Of a stretch of 64,000 nucleotides of DNA, positions 1 through 13,200 are shown one piece after another. The notes under the pieces were generated by a model. The model was not told the origin of the DNA, did not search any database, and saw only the letters and a program-made list of their open reading frames with translations. Each line of letters opens with the position of its first letter. Position 1 is the stretch's first letter. The DNA is from Marthasterias glacialis. Lineage: Eukaryota; Echinodermata; Asteroidea; Forcipulatida; Asteriidae. The translations under genes were made by a program, and so were the position numbers. Location of the stretch: the NCBI GenBank assembly GCA_911728455.2, contig OU452231.1, forward strand, positions 8,586,963-8,650,962, written 5' to 3'.

Positions 1-3000
1 ATATTTGGCCAAAATAATGCTGACTATTTCTGCGTTTTTATTTACAAATATTAACCGCAATATAACATTCTTTCTAAGGCCGATCCGCTTTGGTGTTCAA
101 TGCGTTTCTTTATCACAACTTCAGACAAAATATTAAAATAACATTAAAAAAAAATCAACCCTGTTTTGTTTTTTAATAGTATTTCGTGGGACAAGTTTCG
201 ACCAATCGTTAATATTTACAACAAACGTGATGCAGTATTACATCAGCAAGAAATAACAGTTAAACACACAATTAGGCTTCGGTGATAAAAGGCACCAGAA
301 TGTCGGAATAAACTATCGGCAATCACTACCAACGAAACCCCAGTTGCAATTTACGTGGCTTTTTAAAATGAAAAACGGATGCCAGACAAGAAGTACCGTT
401 TGATCGTCTTTTTTGTTAGCATCAAGCGATCTATGGTTGCAACCAAATAATGGTATATGCCAAATGGTATTTCTACTGAACTTCTTCACACGTGTTTCCC
501 CAATTCCTTGTAGAAAGACGGGAGTTTAAGAAAAAAAAGATACGTATTAATATTTGTTTATTCATCTGTTTTGGAAACAAAAAGCCAGCTCCACAAGCCT
601 TCAGTTATTGCTTAGAATTAACTGGTACACATCTCGAATACAAAGCTAACATTAGGTTGCTGCGGAAGACTAGACAATGCGTTACAAAACCATAATGAAC
701 AAAAGACGCCCCGTCAAATAACTCGGCTACAGATTAAACACGCAGTTCATTCAGCTCCCCACCCCCTAAAAAACACAAAAAACCAAAAGTTTCAATTAAT
801 AATAATAAAACAGACAAAAAGGGCTATATTTCAGCATTTAAAGAATACATAATTTAAATACATCTTTACGGTTTCAGTGCTTTTTTTAATACAAATTCAA
901 ACATGTAGGCCTTATACGTTCACAGGACGAGCTATTATGGACATCGACCACTTTTACAAATTATGTCTAGCAAACAAAAATTTGCAATTTACTGTGCAAT
1001 ATCATGACGAATCCATAACTAAAATGTGTTCACAACGACTAGTTGGCCGAGTATTGCCTTATAGTACCTTCACAGAACGTCGGATTGACTTTGGTAAGTC
1101 TAGTTCTTGTCTTTCAAGGACATTGTGTATTGGATTGGATAATGATTTTGTATAATCTTGGAACTTGTTCACTTGTTAGATAGCCTTCTTGGTTGACATG
1201 GTCCGAGTTATTCTACATTCATTTAAAATGAACTGCGGTCTGATATCAGTCTTCATCTAGCTTCAAATTGATTCCAAGCTATTCGTGATTTAAGACCATA
1301 AGCGACGAGAGCAGACCGAAAATCCGCTTCAGAGCTTTGCGACTCCATATATCTACCATGGAGTAATTGACAGACGATAAGATTCAGGGTATCAGCACGT
1401 CACTCCACGCCGTTGCTCATGCTTTTGATTTTTACCTCCCGAGACAGAGTAAACCAATCGTATTTACTTCCGATCTATGGGAAAGCTTTAATGTGAGCGG
1501 CTTAAGGTGGAGAAGAACTAACCACGACAAAACGATGAAACATTGTATTGTGGTGTGATTCTCACATCGCAAGGAAAAAAGCCCCTAGAAATAGGAGAAG
1601 TCCCCGACGTCAATCCCCTTGAATCTCTCACCCTCACAGATCGCTTTTTATTTCCCGTGAGGTTGCCAAGCGCTTAAAATCTCAACTTGTGTCTCTTTAT
1701 CCAGTCCAAGTGACAACGACAGAAAATAAATGGACAATAAAAACCACTGCAGCGTACGTGAGCGATTTGTTATTCAGTTTCTTAACATAATCATCGTTCA
1801 ACATTTTTTATCCCACACAGAAGAAAGGTTTACATTCTTTTGTGTGAATACAAAACTCGTTGTAGAATTTGTAATCTTTCAGCTTTGATGTAGTAAATTA
1901 ACGCAAGATATTTATTTAAAAGAATCGTTCATTGATTATCAAAAAATTGTGCATGCAATCAAACTATTGCTACTCCCTTTTGTTTCCTTGCTCCAATTAA
2001 ACGATCGCGAGATTTGTTTAGCCTGCTATAGCGGCGGTTGAGCCAACATTAACGGAACAGTAGCTTGTCTTGAAAGATTCAGGAATGCCCCGGAGGAAAT
2101 TAGAAGAGGAAATATTGCCCGGCCTCGCCTTCCTGCGATCATATCACAGACAGCCAATTGATTTACTGATGAAAAGTCAACACACACCATCCTCCCAGAA
2201 TGGCGGCGCATCCCCGAGCAGCCCACCTCCAGGGTCTGGCAAATAAACACCTGCTGACTACAACAACTCCCCGGGGGAACTACACCCAATCACAGTATGT
2301 TATCATATTGGACTTTATTACTTTTGCAACTCAAGCTCTTCGATCTCTCTGGTAATGTAGGGTCGCTCGACTGGCGGTCATAAACTGCTGTGATCCCAGC
2401 CTAAACACACAACTCTCATGTTTAGATGCCATGAATTACTTAATTTGTTTGTTCAATGCCGATTTTACAGTGAAAGTGTGTGACATGATCATTATAATCA
2501 TAATTTTTTTTCACTTTCATTTTGTCAATCTGAATGCCATTGTCGTTTCATTTTAAAAGGTGATTGTTCGGTACCACCCCCCCCCCCCGAAATATAAAAA
2601 ATAATAAATGAATAAAATGAATGATCAATTATTTATGATATCTATTTTTTCAGTTTAACAATATAGAATTATGGATGCTGCAACAGACCTTTTAGGTTAA
2701 GTAAATCACGGAGTCGTTGCTCATGACGTTATGGTCCAAAAAGGTTTGACTGATTTTCAACTAGAAAGCTTGGGTAAATTGGCAACACCTCTGCAGACAT
2801 CCGATCGAGCAGCGGCCATCTTTGTTTTATGCAAGTAAACGGAAATCAAGAAGTGGTTTGGGTCAGTAACATGGTGGGGCTCGTTGTGGGAAGTTACAAT
2901 GTAGGAAGTCCTACAACCAAACAAAATGTTTACAGACATAAATTGAGTAGCTGTGGATATGTAGTCATATCAACTTAATTTACCATAACAGAAGGGCAAA

Positions 3001-4027
3001 GTACAACAGTTTCACATCATGGTTTTCAGTCTTTCTCCTTGGTAAACATTAACCATTAAGTCAAATTCTAAACAATAAATACCACAATTCTACCAATTAT
3101 TTCACAAATGAAATCACACATACCAGTCTAAATATGTTGTAGTTTCAAATATACCTCGGAACACCCATAGCCGATAGTGAAAGATACCGGGTAAACAATG
3201 CTGCATGCTTCATGCAAGGGTATCCATCATCGCAGATAGCTCCCTATAGCCCTGTTATGCTGTACATCAGGTGGGATTTCTTTAGTCTGGGTTTGAGCGC
3301 CTCTAACCAAAGGAGAGTTCACGTGCGTCATACACATTTCTCAAACCACTTGGATAAGGTTGGTTACACTGCCAAAGACCAGTATCCACACATTTATGTG
3401 ACCCAACGTATACACGAAATAACAAACCTGTGAAAATTTGACCCCAATCGGTCATCGGAGTCATGAGAACGTGGTAGGGGAAAAACTGTAGGGTCTTTTC
3501 AAAATGTTGGGGAACAAACAAAAAAAAACCATAAAAAAACAGCAAATTTTGTTTGAAACAAATGTGAAGAACAAACACCACTTTGCCAGAAAAAAAAGTC
3601 AAATCGCTCAGTTTACGATGGTATCTTCATTAAGTTAGTTCTTTCATCATTCAAAATCCTCAATGATGATATGGTATATGAAGCCACAAAACGGGGCTAT
3701 GTTTTATCAAACCTAAGTCAAACCTGATTGAGTTGGAGCTGAGATTAACTCTATGTTTAAAATAAGGGTGATATGGTCACCACCCAGAAAAGAAATCAAC
3801 TGTCTAACCGTGTTTAACATACATTATTATATAGAAAGCCATTAAGAGACTCAAGATTTCCAACTCACATAGGATCACTACAGCATAGAAAATAATATCT
3901 ACAAAAATAGCTCACGTTTTGCAATAGCATACAGGTTGTTTTTGTTGGTTTTTTTTTCAGAATAATAACTTTATACAAATTTATAGTGCTCCCATCTCAC
4001 CGAAGGAAGGAAATATTAAATTTGTCC
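1..4027 (-). other. 3' flank and probable 3'UTR of slit
   Basis: The sequence after the slit stop codon. It is AT-rich with several possible polyadenylation signals on the minus strand (TTTATT on the plus strand, for example near 2314, 1908, 1646 and 553), so the transcript end cannot be fixed by eye. Short open frames on both strands here (for example 877-1155 and 2026-2289) resemble no family I know. There are few repeats apart from a diverged copy at about 3345-3500. A C run lies at 2575-2588. Confidence 0.5.
3345..3500 (-). repeat. ACAGGTTTGTTATTTTATG repeat, copy 1 (inverted)
   Basis: ATGTGACCCAACGTATACAC, GAAATAACAAACCTGTGAAA, TTTGACCCCAATCGGTCATC and GGAGTCATGAGAAC are the reverse complement of the 63540-63600 stretch. 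It lies downstream of the slit stop codon. Confidence 0.6.
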
Positions 4028-4275
4028 TTAAGTATTAAAATTGCCCGGTCTCTTGATGCATGCTTGGCAGGCGCAACTCCGGACGAGTTTGACCTTGTGT
4101 CTGATGGTGGTGCCATCGTCGCAGTTCAGCGTTAGTACCCTGGTGCGGACTCGCTGCGGTGTGCAGCAGGAGATGCCACATTCGCCGTTGCAGTCCAAGT
4201 CCGACACGCTCTCTCTGCTGCTGCAGTTCCCATGTTGGACTTTGTACGTTCGTCTCTGCCCCATGCATGTTGTTC
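4028..4275 (-). CDS. slit: slit terminal exon: C-terminal cystine knot and stop
   Basis: Final coding exon (phase 1 in). [18 protein letters not shown] begins the knot, followed by [17 protein letters not shown] and a close CACQAC, the conserved cysteine framework of Slit CTCK modules (vertebrate LECRGGCAGGQCCGPLR...KCGCTRC). The protein continues eight residues past the last cysteine (IKRPGNFNT) to a TAA at 4030-4028. The acceptor is CTTACAG. Confidence 0.97.
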
Positions 4276-7200
4276 CTGTAAGACGAGTGGAGTGATACGT
4301 TACGTAATTTGACCATACCAGCAAAACAACAACAAACAAATCTAACAACAAAGAATCTTGCACATTTCCTGATGTTATTTCATTTATACTTATAAGGACC
4401 TTTCAAAGAATGTTGATGCAAGTTTGTTTATGAAACCAATTTTACTGAGATTCATAGCAAAGATACAGTGGCAAAATTAGGGGTAGATGCAGCAGGCGCC
4501 CTGCCCTCTGACTAAAAAATAAATTAATTAAACAGCAAATACATAAAATTCCTATTTCCTATAACGGGTACAAAAATAACTTGTAAATTTTTTTCAGAAA
4601 TGTCCTACAGATTGAATTGCACTAGAGAGTATTCAATGGAAAAAACTTGTGGGACCCTTTCCAAACTTTTTCTACAAATAACCAGTTATAAAGGGCTTGG
4701 TGACCCCAGCTTCTACCCTACCCTTGTAAACACTTCAGGGATTATGTGGTGTCACCATGTTGTCTTCCTCCATAAATTCACTTCCCATGTTGGCCAGACT
4801 CTCTGGAAGTCTTCCCCCTTTTTCTTGGTCAAGCTTCGTCAACCAGCTCTTTTTAACAATCACTCAAAACATACTTGTTTATACTCTAATCCCTCGATGG
4901 TGCACATATTGTTTCAAATTGTCTGCTTTCCAAATTGTTGTCCTTATAAGTTCTTAGCTATTTAATCTTTTCATGTATTTGTTAACTGTTCGAATTTTGT
5001 CGAGTGCCCCGAGCATCACTGCCTGGTGAAACTGAGCGCCAGATAAGAAGACACTAATAGTTATCTTATCATCATCCACTACAACTTACTTCTGTTACAC
5101 ATATTTCCCATCCATCCATCCTGGCAATCGCAGGTGTAACTGGAGTCTGCCTTCTTGCAGAATCCGTGCTCACACATGTTATTCTCACAGGGATCGTGTG
5201 TTTCCAGACTTGGGCAGCCTGGAGACACGCCTACTTCGGAACCCTTTGGTGATACCGGCATTCCATTCACAAAGAAGCCACTCATACAACCTGTGAAACA
5301 TCACAAAAACAAATATGAGCCTTCGGTTAAAAACTATATATTTACGCCAACTTCAACAAAGTTGGCTTGGACTATATTTTCTGGGAAAAAATTATGGCAT
5401 TTTATAACATGGCGCAATTCAAAATGCTTTAATGACAATGTCCCAAGACAGCATAATTTCTTTCTTTCACTTTGTTTAAAAGGCTAAATCTATGAATATG
5501 TGTCCAACAATCATGGGGTGAGAGGCGTTGCTGGTAAAACGTTCTGAAACTAAGATCTTAATTTTAGGTGGGTTGTTGAAACGACTGCAATTTCACATTT
5601 TGGTAAACCCTGGAGCTTCTGGGAACGGTACCCTCAGTGCTGGAGAAGTAAGTAGATCAATGAACATGATTTCTTCATGTCAGCAGAAAATAAAAGCTAC
5701 TTTTTTTCACCAGGCAAACAGAAAAGGGTCTGAATTCAGATGCAAGTCTGAAATTTCTTATCCATGTCAATACACCTGGCATTATTCTCCCCTGGTAGTC
5801 AAGCTTTGCTAAAATGCAAAGATTCGCCCCGGTAGTCAAGCTTTGCTAAAATGCAAAGTTACAAGGGCCACTTTTTGTGAAATTCCTATTGAAAGTTATC
5901 CAAGTTCAAAGAATACGAGCAGAATAGCTAGTTACCATGGAAACTGGATCCATTCCTGAGATGCCACTGCCGGAGAGCACTATCTCTTTCTTTTTCTGGT
6001 GCACCACCGATGAACATGTTGCCTTCCATTTCTAGGTACTGGCTTTCACCCTCATTGGTGGCATTCCGCACTTCATTGTCATTGATCTTTAAAGAAATAT
6101 TCTTCTGCAACACGATGAGCTGAACTCGCTGGAATTCCCCGTTGTTCAGGTCCTGATTGCCAAACATCGTTGCAGCAGGGAAGTTCCCTGCGTCAAAGCT
6201 GACCCGGATGTGACCTCGAAAGAGCTCGATGGCAAGGTGGTCTGGCTCCCCGGTCTTTCCGTAGTACAACAAGATGCCGTTCTCCTCTGTGGTGGCAAAG
6301 ATGACCGTGATGTTGACCATGTTGGACATATCCAGACCCGTCCTGTTGATGTAGGCATCATGTTGAGAGAAGGTCATGCTGGTTGCTATCTCACATTTAT
6401 TCCCCATGTAACCCGGCAGGCAGCGGCACCCAAACTCATCACTGTCTTCGTAACACAGGGCATTATTCTGACAGTCATGACCCTGGCAGGGAGACGTCTG
6501 GGGAAAGACCACGATGGGTCGGTCTGCGCAGAACTGACCGACATAACCGAGGGTGCATTTGCAGACGTACTGATTACGCTCCAGGCGGCACTGACCACCA
6601 TTTTCACAAGGCTGGGAGCGGCAATCTTGGTAGGTTTCTGAGCAGTTTACACCTTGAAAACCCGTCAGGCACTCACACCTGAAAAAAAAAAAGTTTGATA
6701 AATTCATGTTAGCTTCTTTTAAATGTGACAGTAAGTATGTAGAAGCTGAGTAGGAAATGTAAGATTATGCATAGAGCAATTTTCTCAAATTGCAGCCGAA
6801 GCGCCCTATGCAGACTCCTGATGGTGACTGTTGCCAAGTTGAGAACAACCCCTGACTCTTTTCAAGACCCTTAATTCTTCTAAGGAAAAAGATCCTCATG
6901 GTATACCTTACTGAAAAGCTTCATAGGACAGGGGAAACCCTCCCTTCACTCTTCTTTTGAATCGTGGTCAAGTTAACATTCCATCAATCAAAAAGGAACT
7001 TGAATATTGGTGAAATCAAACAGAATGCAATGTTCTGACTGACACAACAGTTGCTTGGAATAAGGACGAGCTACTGACAACTTTATTTTTAAAGTTAGAG
7101 GTACAATGATGAGACTAAATGATATTGACTAAAAAAAAAATGAAAGTCATTGATTTCTGGTCAAAATAACGTGGGTTTATTGAGGTTGAGGGGTCTCATG

Positions 7201-10200
7201 AACCTTAGTTGGGCTCCCTACTTTCTAAATGTAAAAGAGTGAAAAACCACTCATTTTGTCCACCATACCACTCTTGCAAAGAGCCATGTGGTGGACAATT
7301 CTCAGAGAAATACCGGTGTTTTCACCTTGAATCATGGTAAAGTTTGCTCCACTTGATGTACAGTGACTTTCACTCTCAAAAGAGCGCCAAATGACACCAC
7401 TCGACGAGAGAGTGAATTTTTCACTCTTTCACATTTGGAGAGTATGTTTTCAGCCCTATCTGGGTTTTTCTATCTCACATCTACATTTCTCTACCGGCTT
7501 TTTAGGCATTCAAGCTTCAGTGCTGGGTACTTTTGCAGATTAATTTAGTTTTGTTATTACCAGAACGTTGGAAATACCAAGTCAAAGTCGAAGTCTAAAA
7601 ACATAAGTCTACTCTTTCTTACCGATAGCTGCGTCCGAGATCATAGCAGACACCACTATTCTGACAGGGGTTAGTATTTGGGGCACACAGGTCCTTGTCC
7701 ACCTCACAAAATGTGCCTATAGAAACAATGTAAAGAAATAGTTGGGTTTGGAGAAAAATTACTTACAGGAAGGTTGAAGTTTAAATCTCTGCAAAATTAC
7801 AACCTAACAGTTTGTCAATGTAGTTCCATATTTTAAAAGTTTCACTATTATCTTCTTCACCCAAAAGGACAATGACAAGGGAAAACACATGAAAAAAAGA
7901 CACACTTATTTAGCAAAACAACTATTTCAATCTTATAAACCAAAATAAAAGATCAGTTTCACTTTCTTCGGAAAGTTTTTCCGAAAAAGATGGATGACCA
8001 TTTTTTCCACATAAAAAATAAAATAAAAAATTGGATGTATTGTCAAACATGATAATTTAGAAAACATCATGTCAATAAATTATTCTTGAAGTACGTTGAA
8101 GATGACACGAATAAACAATAAATTTTACACAAAGAGCAAAACTTGGTCCAATTTTAATGACTCTGCTTACGGCAGAATTCTGCAGTCTGTACTTTCGGTC
8201 ATCATTTTTGCACTCACAGGGTTAGCACCAAATTCTGATACCAGCTTTGTAAGCCAAGAATGCTCAGTTACAAGAAGTACCCACATGCACATGCACACAT
8301 TCTTTGCTATCCTGTGAAATATGCTTACATAGTAGGTGATTTTTTGTTCACTTACGGTAAGCAAAGCCATAAACTGACATCAGGGCCCAATTCCATAAAG
8401 CTGCTTAAGTAGATAATAATGCTTAAACATTTTCTGCTAAGCAAAAATGAGCAGGGTACCAGTCACAAATTGTACGTGTGACACGGTATTTTGACTCATA
8501 ACCTTATTCTGGTAAGCATAATTGTGTTGTGCTTAGCTACTTTTTGTGCTTAAGCAGCTCAATGAATTTAGGCCCTGGGGTGGATTTCACAAAGGTCTAG
8601 GCCTAGTCTTATCTCGAGTTAGGATGAGTAACTAGTCCTAACTTATAGGCCTGGACATCAGTTAGGACTAGTCCTTAGTTAGGACTAGTTTTGTGAAATC
8701 CACCCCTGGTCAATCTAAGAACAGAAGGTGATTATGGATCAACAGGTTGATTTTTTTTTTATTTTACCTGAGTAACCCAGGCTACAGAAACAGGTGTACC
8801 CATTGATACCGTCTTCACATACTCCATCATTCAGGCAGCGATGCTGCTTACAATCGTCAATATTCACTGCGCATTGATCCCCCTCAAAACCAGCTGCACA
8901 TTCACATCTGAATCAAAGAAAATGAGTATTTTAAGAAAAAAAAAACAACTTAAAATTAAAATTCACTACTATTGATCCCTTGCAGGCATGTCACACGCAG
9001 CAACTGTGCCATGCTCACAATTTGGGAAGTCAATAGGCAGACGAGTAAACGCAGCATTCACTGTAAAAATCACACGCAGACATTGGCTTCCAAAATGGCT
9101 TACCAAGATTGTGATGATGATGTCAGGTGAATGGGGTCTGTGCGTTAGATTACTTTGTTTGACATTAGAACAAATACTTTTTTATCAGTTATACATTGTT
9201 GTTTTGAAAAGGCATAAAGACAAGAAGGTGCATTTTTTTTTTTTACTTTGCTTAAACAAATGAGTTCGGCAGTCCCGTTCCTTATTTGGAACATCTTGAG
9301 TGTCGCAGTCATGGTATTGTAAAAGGCCATTCAAGAGAGAATACAGTTGCTATTTTTAATTATTTGTTAGATCAAACACACAACAGCTTAAATGCCAATA
9401 ACAGGACTAATAGGAGACAAGGAAGAAATAATCAGTTTTAGATGTGGAAAGAAATCCTAAATCCTAAGACTGAAAACCCACTCCACATACAAGGCTGTGG
9501 TCTGGGGCAGGATTCAAGCCAGTAACCACAGAGGTGGAAGGCCTGAACAGAAACCACTAAGCTAAGATGATTCCCTAAAGTGTTTGAAATGTATGCATCA
9601 GACAAGAGGCTTGTTCTGAGGAATACCATTAGCTGCACCTTGAAGTTGAAGTAAAACAATAATTCATTGTTCAACCAAAAAATTGAGTTTTTTAAAAATC
9701 TTATCTTGACCTTTGGACACACTTCAAATGAGAAGGCAAAAACCTCACTTATTTATTTATATTTAGTTGTTCATTTATTTTGTCTTGTCGTACCAGAGTA
9801 GCCCCATTAGCTGCCAATAAAACTTATCGCAAATCTGACATACCAACAAATAAACTACAGTACTACTTTACATGTAGCTTATTTGTTGGTATGCCAGATT
9901 TGTGATGGATTGGTCTCCTTAAGGCCCTCATGGTTTATGTCTTTCATTGTTTGATGATATAAATAGTTAGCCTACAGCTTTGACTTACCGGAAGCCTCCA
10001 TTTAGGTTGTGGCATAACCCTCCATTCAAGCACGGTTCTCCCTCGCAAGCGTTGAGTTCTACCTCGCAGTTCCGCCCCTTGAAGCCGTCCTGGCATTGGC
10101 ATACGTAACGCTCAGTCAGGCTGATAGTACACACACCGTTATTCTCACAAGGACTGGAGAGGCAGGGGTTGCATTTAGCCTGGATAAATACATCTGGCTC

Positions 10201-13200
10201 TTCTGAATAGTCAAATAAATTTACATTTAACAACTAAAATGCAAACGTTTGAAGTAAGGTCAGAATTAGTGGGTGATAGGAAAAATACTTTGGGAGTTGT
10301 GCTTTTGATGATGCAAGCATGGAATTTAGCGTACAATCAGAGTAGGTCATGAGATAGGTATTTGGCTTTAAGTCCATCACAGATCATCTTTGAAAGAAAA
10401 AGGTAGAATAACCAACAATTATCAAAACTGTCACAATGGCTGACATTGCTTGTTATTCTACCAATTTGTTTTTTTTCAAAGAACAAATGTGCGATGATGG
10501 CCCTATAGCCAAATATCTTTCTCATGACATATTCTGACTGTGTGCCAAATGCCAGGCTTGTATCGTCAGAGGCACTATCCCACCAACTACCCGCCGTACT
10601 ATAAATAGTTCCTCAAGAAAGGGTTCAGATTGAAGATTGATAAACCAAATAAACGGTACAGCTCCGTGAACATTTCTAAGTCGTTAAGATTGAGCTCCTA
10701 CTCTTTGTTTATTAACTACCTGAAAGTGTTTTTTGATATTATTTTGGTATATCTTTTTTAATTGATAACAGAAGAAACATCAATTCAAACTGAAGGGTAA
10801 AACACAAGACCTTCAAAAACACTTAGACCTTCAAAAATAGTTTAAAAAAATGAGCAGACTTGCGGCGATACTCTGGAGAATGATTTCAATGTATAAGAAA
10901 ACAGAAATCTATTTTACCACTGCAGAGGAAAGATCTTGACGGAGCTGTAAGGATGAGTTTCCCTCGTAGATCGTACGGATCAGCACACTTTGCAATGCCG
11001 GGTTCCTTAAAACCATCTGCTTTCACCCAGTCCGATAACCACCTCAGCTTACAGTCACAGTATAGCGGGTTACTACCAAGGGCACTGTATTGGTCCGAAA
11101 GAATATTGAACACAATTTCTAGCTATGAGTTTTTGGAAAAAGTTTTTTTTCTTCTTTAGTAGTGGAGGAGTGTGACATATTCACCGGTAACTTGATTAGC
11201 GCCCTCTGTTGACATAATAAATCCACTCTGGATACTGGATAATGATAGAAATAAATGCACCCATGTCTTAATCTCTCCTTGAGTACTTAACAAAAAGTAG
11301 AGAATATTATTGGTGCTTTACCCATAAACCGATGTGTGGTAACCACTGTATACTCAGTACTTTCCCAAGAACTGTGAAAAAAAAATCCACAGGCAAACTG
11401 AGTACTGAGTATACAGTGCTTTTATAGCCCCAGCTAAACATTTGTCAGGTGTCTGTAAATGCTTCCCTTCTTGCCTCAAATCAAGATATGTGTAATAAAA
11501 CCAACCTGTGAAAATTTCAGCTTATTTCGTTGTTTCATTTGCATATTTCAAGGAAAATTGTCTGCCATCGTTATCTTTATACCATGTAAGGTGTGACTGG
11601 AGCGAAGTTTGAACCTGCGACTACTATACGTACTGACGCTCTACGAACTGAGCCTTCCAGCCCTAATGTTGGCAGTCTCCCCACTTTGTCAATATCTTTG
11701 TTCAGGGGCCTGGTGGCCCATAACTGAGGGGCCTGGTGGCCGATAACTTAACGAATTATCGGCCACCAGGCCCCTCATTGGCTTTAAACACTAGTTAAAA
11801 CCTCTTCATCACACCTTTATTCCCTTATTTAAAAAAAAAATAATAACTTTTAAAAGTATAACTCACATGTGACTAAGAGAATGGAGGTCGCTGAAGACAC
11901 CATCAGGGATTGTTGAGAGGTCATTGCCCTGGAGTGACCTTTATCAAAATTAAAGAAACAAATGCGCAAAGTTGTAAAATAATGATGAAGCATTGCGTGA
12001 GAGACAGGAGACAAAATCAACCTTCGCTCCCTGAAGACTTCTCGACGTCCTCCGAACGAACTGAATCATTGGCGAGTATACACACACACAGACAAAAAAT
12101 AAATACAGGAGAACGCATGCTGGCTGATCAAAAATGCCAACCAGCCAGTCATGGCTGGTTGTACGGGTGGAGGAAATGCATCATTTAATACGCAGTAGAA
12201 GAAAATGGAAAGGGAAACTTACAGGATCCTTAATGAGCTCAATCCACTGAAAGTCCCTGGTGGTATACAGGCAATACGATTATAACTCAGGATGCTGTAG
12301 TGGGTACAAAATGTTAAAGTGGTCAGTGAGAAAGAGGGCTTTCAACACCCATGACTGTGTATACAATGGGTCTACTGTTGGCGTTTGCTCGGAAGGCAGA
12401 CATGTCTGTACGGCAAAGGTTTACGAAATTAGGGTCTTCGGGATGAAATGCCTCCACCTGCTTGGTTCGACAAAATGCATTTCGTTTCAACAGTGTTTTT
12501 CAACATTCGTTGGAGAAGAGTTATCTAATGGTGTCCAATATACACTGCTAAAAATGATATTCTTGAAATAAGAACAAATGTTATTTCAAGTAAACCTTTC
12601 TTGTGTCACTCCCAAAAATCCTAATAGAAAATTTGTCTACAGGGAGTGACACAAGAATACTTTTCTTGAAATAAGTGTTTTTTTTCTTACTTCAAGAATA
12701 TCATTTTTAGCAGTGTACTTGTTTTGCCAATATCATTTCAAAATATAAACTCTTGGGACGGTCATACCTTCCAACCATTGGCAGTGGAAAGGCAGGGGGG
12801 ATCTGGCCAGGGGGGCTGTTGCTCTCCATCTTTGAAAAGGTAGCTATTTTGCACCACCACTCCCAACCAGTATGTTTAAATATTTTTCTCAACAAGTAAT
12901 GGGAGGGGTACATTTTTAGCGGCACATGGAAGTGATGAGTTATGAATTTTCCCCCCTCCCCAACCCACTTTTAAAAGTATTCTACGGCTGCTGATTTTCC
13001 CACTAGGTTTGGGTTTGTGTATTAAACTTTGACTTTGCTAGGCCTAATCTGGTGATAATATTTTGTGACTTTGCTGAAATTTTGTGGGACCTGGGACCAT
13101 AACAGAGTTAGCAATAGAGGGTATGCACAGCTGTTTTCCTACAGTAAACGTACGGACGTTTTGACCTCAGTGAGGGCGCTGCTTGTACATATCTCTATGG

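Larger units (their letters stand above)
7717..8767 (-). other. slit intron filled with hairpin repeats
   Basis: A 1,051-bp intron. 8155-8706 is almost wholly three adjacent repeat elements (listed separately); 7717-8150 is AT-rich with nothing recognised. Confidence 0.75.
8908..9988 (-). other. slit intron between EGF2 exons
   Basis: A 1,081-bp intron. It contains an interspersed repeat at 8986-9143 and a hairpin at 9826-9907. The remainder, about 9144-9825, shows no feature beyond a T run near 9231. Confidence 0.75.
11085..11866 (-). other. slit intron with two SINE fragments and a hairpin
   Basis: A 782-bp intron. It holds an inverted pair of SINE tails (11340-11425), a tRNA-like SINE (11595-11700) and a GC-rich hairpin (11704-11782). 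Confidence 0.75.

Noticed and set aside
4600-4965. 121-codon open frame on the plus strand in the last intron
   Set aside because: No recognisable domain, no start context or splice partners, and it lies wholly within a slit intron.
6210-6682. Long plus-strand frames opposite the EGF/laminin-G exon
   Set aside because: Antisense shadows of the 5936-6678 slit exon.
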